A DNA stretch of 64,000 nucleotides from Mangifera indica (Eukaryota > Streptophyta > Magnoliopsida > Sapindales > Anacardiaceae): assembly GCF_011075055.1 (NCBI RefSeq), contig NC_058139.1, positions 12,297,584 through 12,361,583 on the forward strand, in the 5' to 3' direction. Made by a program: the position numbers and the translations under genes. Shown piece after piece: positions 62,403 to 64,000 of the stretch; the stretch's first letter is position 1, and each line of letters starts with the position of its first letter. A model generated the notes under the pieces. The model did not search any database and was not told the origin of the DNA. It worked only from the letters and a program-made list of their open reading frames with translations.

Positions 62403-64000
62403 GTCTTTTACTTCTCTTAATCTTAACCTAATTTCATAATTCGATTTTTGCTTTTCGATTATTTTTTTACTAAATTCATAGCAAATTGTTCTTTTAGGGA
62501 AATTATGTCATACTTGAGGTATCGATATAACTTAGTTATATCATATGGCATATTACGTGAAATTTGTAATATGGGGGCAAATGATTTGTAAATCATTTTA
62601 GTCGAATGCATGTTTAGCACTTTCTTAGCTACAGTTTGGCTCATATATGAAATTTGTATGATTTTATAAGAACTTAGTTGGTCTGTTGCTGCTATTGGTG
62701 CTCTGTTCTTTAGCTTTTTATCTACGTGCTTGAGATTGATTTTAGCTATGTTCATGGACCTTTTGGTAGTCTGGTTTACTACGATGATATCGGTTGATAG
62801 TTAATTTGGTTATAGATGAATCTGGAGACGATTGAGCTCCATCTTGCTGCATTTGTGGACAAATGTTGTCTCTGATCTGGGGGTCGCCTCATTTGCTTCT
62901 TCCCTTTAGCTTATTGGGGGAAATCTCATAGGTTTTTAGATGAAGAATATCTCCCTTTACCTTGTTTTGTCAGTTTTTCCAATTAAATTATTCGTGACTG
63001 AGTAAAAATTGTCATTTAGGTTTTACATCAAGATGTCAGTTTACTTAAAGTATAAGTAGTATATGATGCTTTATTTTAAGACTTGCCACATATGCATCCA
63101 CTTCATGTTTGAAGAAAATTGGAAGAGAGACAGAGAGTTGATTTTTTTTTTCCAAGGTTGATCTTTTATGCTAAGACAATAAAATATGTGTAAAGAATAG
63201 ATATTTCAGCCTGGATTTCCAAGTATGGAACAGTTAACTTGTTGTTGATAAGTATAATGCAAGTGTAAAGACTTCTCATAGGAGTTGATCACTCGTAAAG
63301 TTACTTTATGTGCTACCATAGCTTCAGCCAGTAATTTGGAATTTTCATTGCTTTAAATTCACCAGACAAAATGTGGCTTAGAGATTGCAATATGTGGAAC
63401 TTATTTGAGTTAATGCAGAATATAACGGTCGTTGACAAGCTTTGTTTATCAATGCTAAGTGAGATAGTCACTGAGAACTATGGATAATTAACTTGAGCAC
63501 CTATATTTAATACACATTGTTTTATACTGAGTAATTACACAATATATATTTGAAGTGCTAGCTTATTTCAGCCAAAAGTACTACTGTTTATAAAATGTTA
63601 TAAGAATTGTTAGCAATATTGTCCCTGTCACCTATGTCATTAGGATTTTAGTCAAATTTGGGATGTGAATAGTCAAATAGCCTGCTTTTCGATTATCATT
63701 TTCTTGATGTAAGAAGTCATTATTGGGAAGGAACTGTTGAGAAATAACATTCTAGTGTATAACGCAATTTTGATATATGTAGCCACTAAGTGGATTGATT
63801 AAATTATTATAAATGACATAAATAAGGCATGATGTACGGTAATAGCAGACTTTGAAAGTTAGATTTGCTGATATTGCAACAACGAAATTCAAATCCTCTT
63901 GAGATGTGCTAATGTTGCAACAAATGATGTTCTTATTTTCTAGATTGGTTTGACTGCTATTTCACTGATTTATGATGAGTACCAAGAGAATTACGTTTTG
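62403..64000 (+). other. Presumed first intron of the F-box gene
   Basis: The donor GTCTTT starts at 62403. No convincing continuation exon was found up to the window end. A minus-strand frame at 62459-62755 has no family features. Confidence 0.45.

Noticed and set aside
1..64000. CRISPR arrays, operons, rRNA or tRNA genes
   Set aside because: Introns and gene content are those of a plant nuclear genome. No regularly spaced identical repeats or tRNA-like cloverleaf were seen. TATCAGAGC hits are retroelement primer sites.

Overview
The window is a stretch of nuclear genome from a eudicot plant. The signs are AT-rich intergenic DNA, GT-AG introns, plant-specific genes (a class XI myosin, a YUCCA auxin-synthesis enzyme, a BLISTER homologue, an F-box gene) and plant LTR retrotransposons primed by initiator tRNA-Met. 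I cannot name the species. Exon boundaries were placed by hand from splice dinucleotides, reading-frame phase and protein family knowledge.

Layout. 1-6431 (+): last 17 exons of a class XI myosin heavy chain (end of coiled coil plus globular cargo-binding tail), truncated by the window start. 7144-10276 (-): internally deleted Ty1/copia element with a matching 5-bp target duplication. 11163-18260 (-): nearly full-length but decayed Ty1/copia element with a perfect 5-bp target duplication, inserted into a short tandem repeat. 18499-18939 (+): a 441-bp TRIM (miniature LTR retrotransposon) with LTRs, primer site, polypurine tract and target duplication. About 18.9-29.2 kb: gene-poor DNA with Mutator-like TIR elements, a DUF1985-type transposon fragment and tandem repeats. 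29290-32517 (+): a three-exon YUCCA flavin monooxygenase whose 1.8-kb second intron carries two nested TIR elements. 32.5-37.9 kb: intergenic, with a degenerate tandem repeat of about 55 bp and another Mutator-like element. 37885-49063 (-): a 13-exon BLISTER (BLI) gene, 756 codons. 49.1-62.0 kb: intergenic, with at least five more Mutator-like elements (three look like Pack-MULEs carrying gene fragments, one of them DUF247-like) and a possible solo LTR. 62097-end (+): first exon of an F-box gene with a basic N-terminal tract.

The most notable non-genic signal is one recurring family of non-autonomous Mutator-like elements. Termini begin GGCCAAARGACT followed by a TTYCCACCCAAGG block. Arms are long and inverted, cores are rich in CTTCGTC/GACGAAG, and five copies carry 9-bp target duplications (one perfect, four with a single mismatch). 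Several family members have host gene fragments between their arms. The four host genes have unrelated jobs (organelle motility, auxin synthesis, Polycomb-linked development, probable SCF ubiquitin ligase targeting) and show no sign of being a functional cluster.
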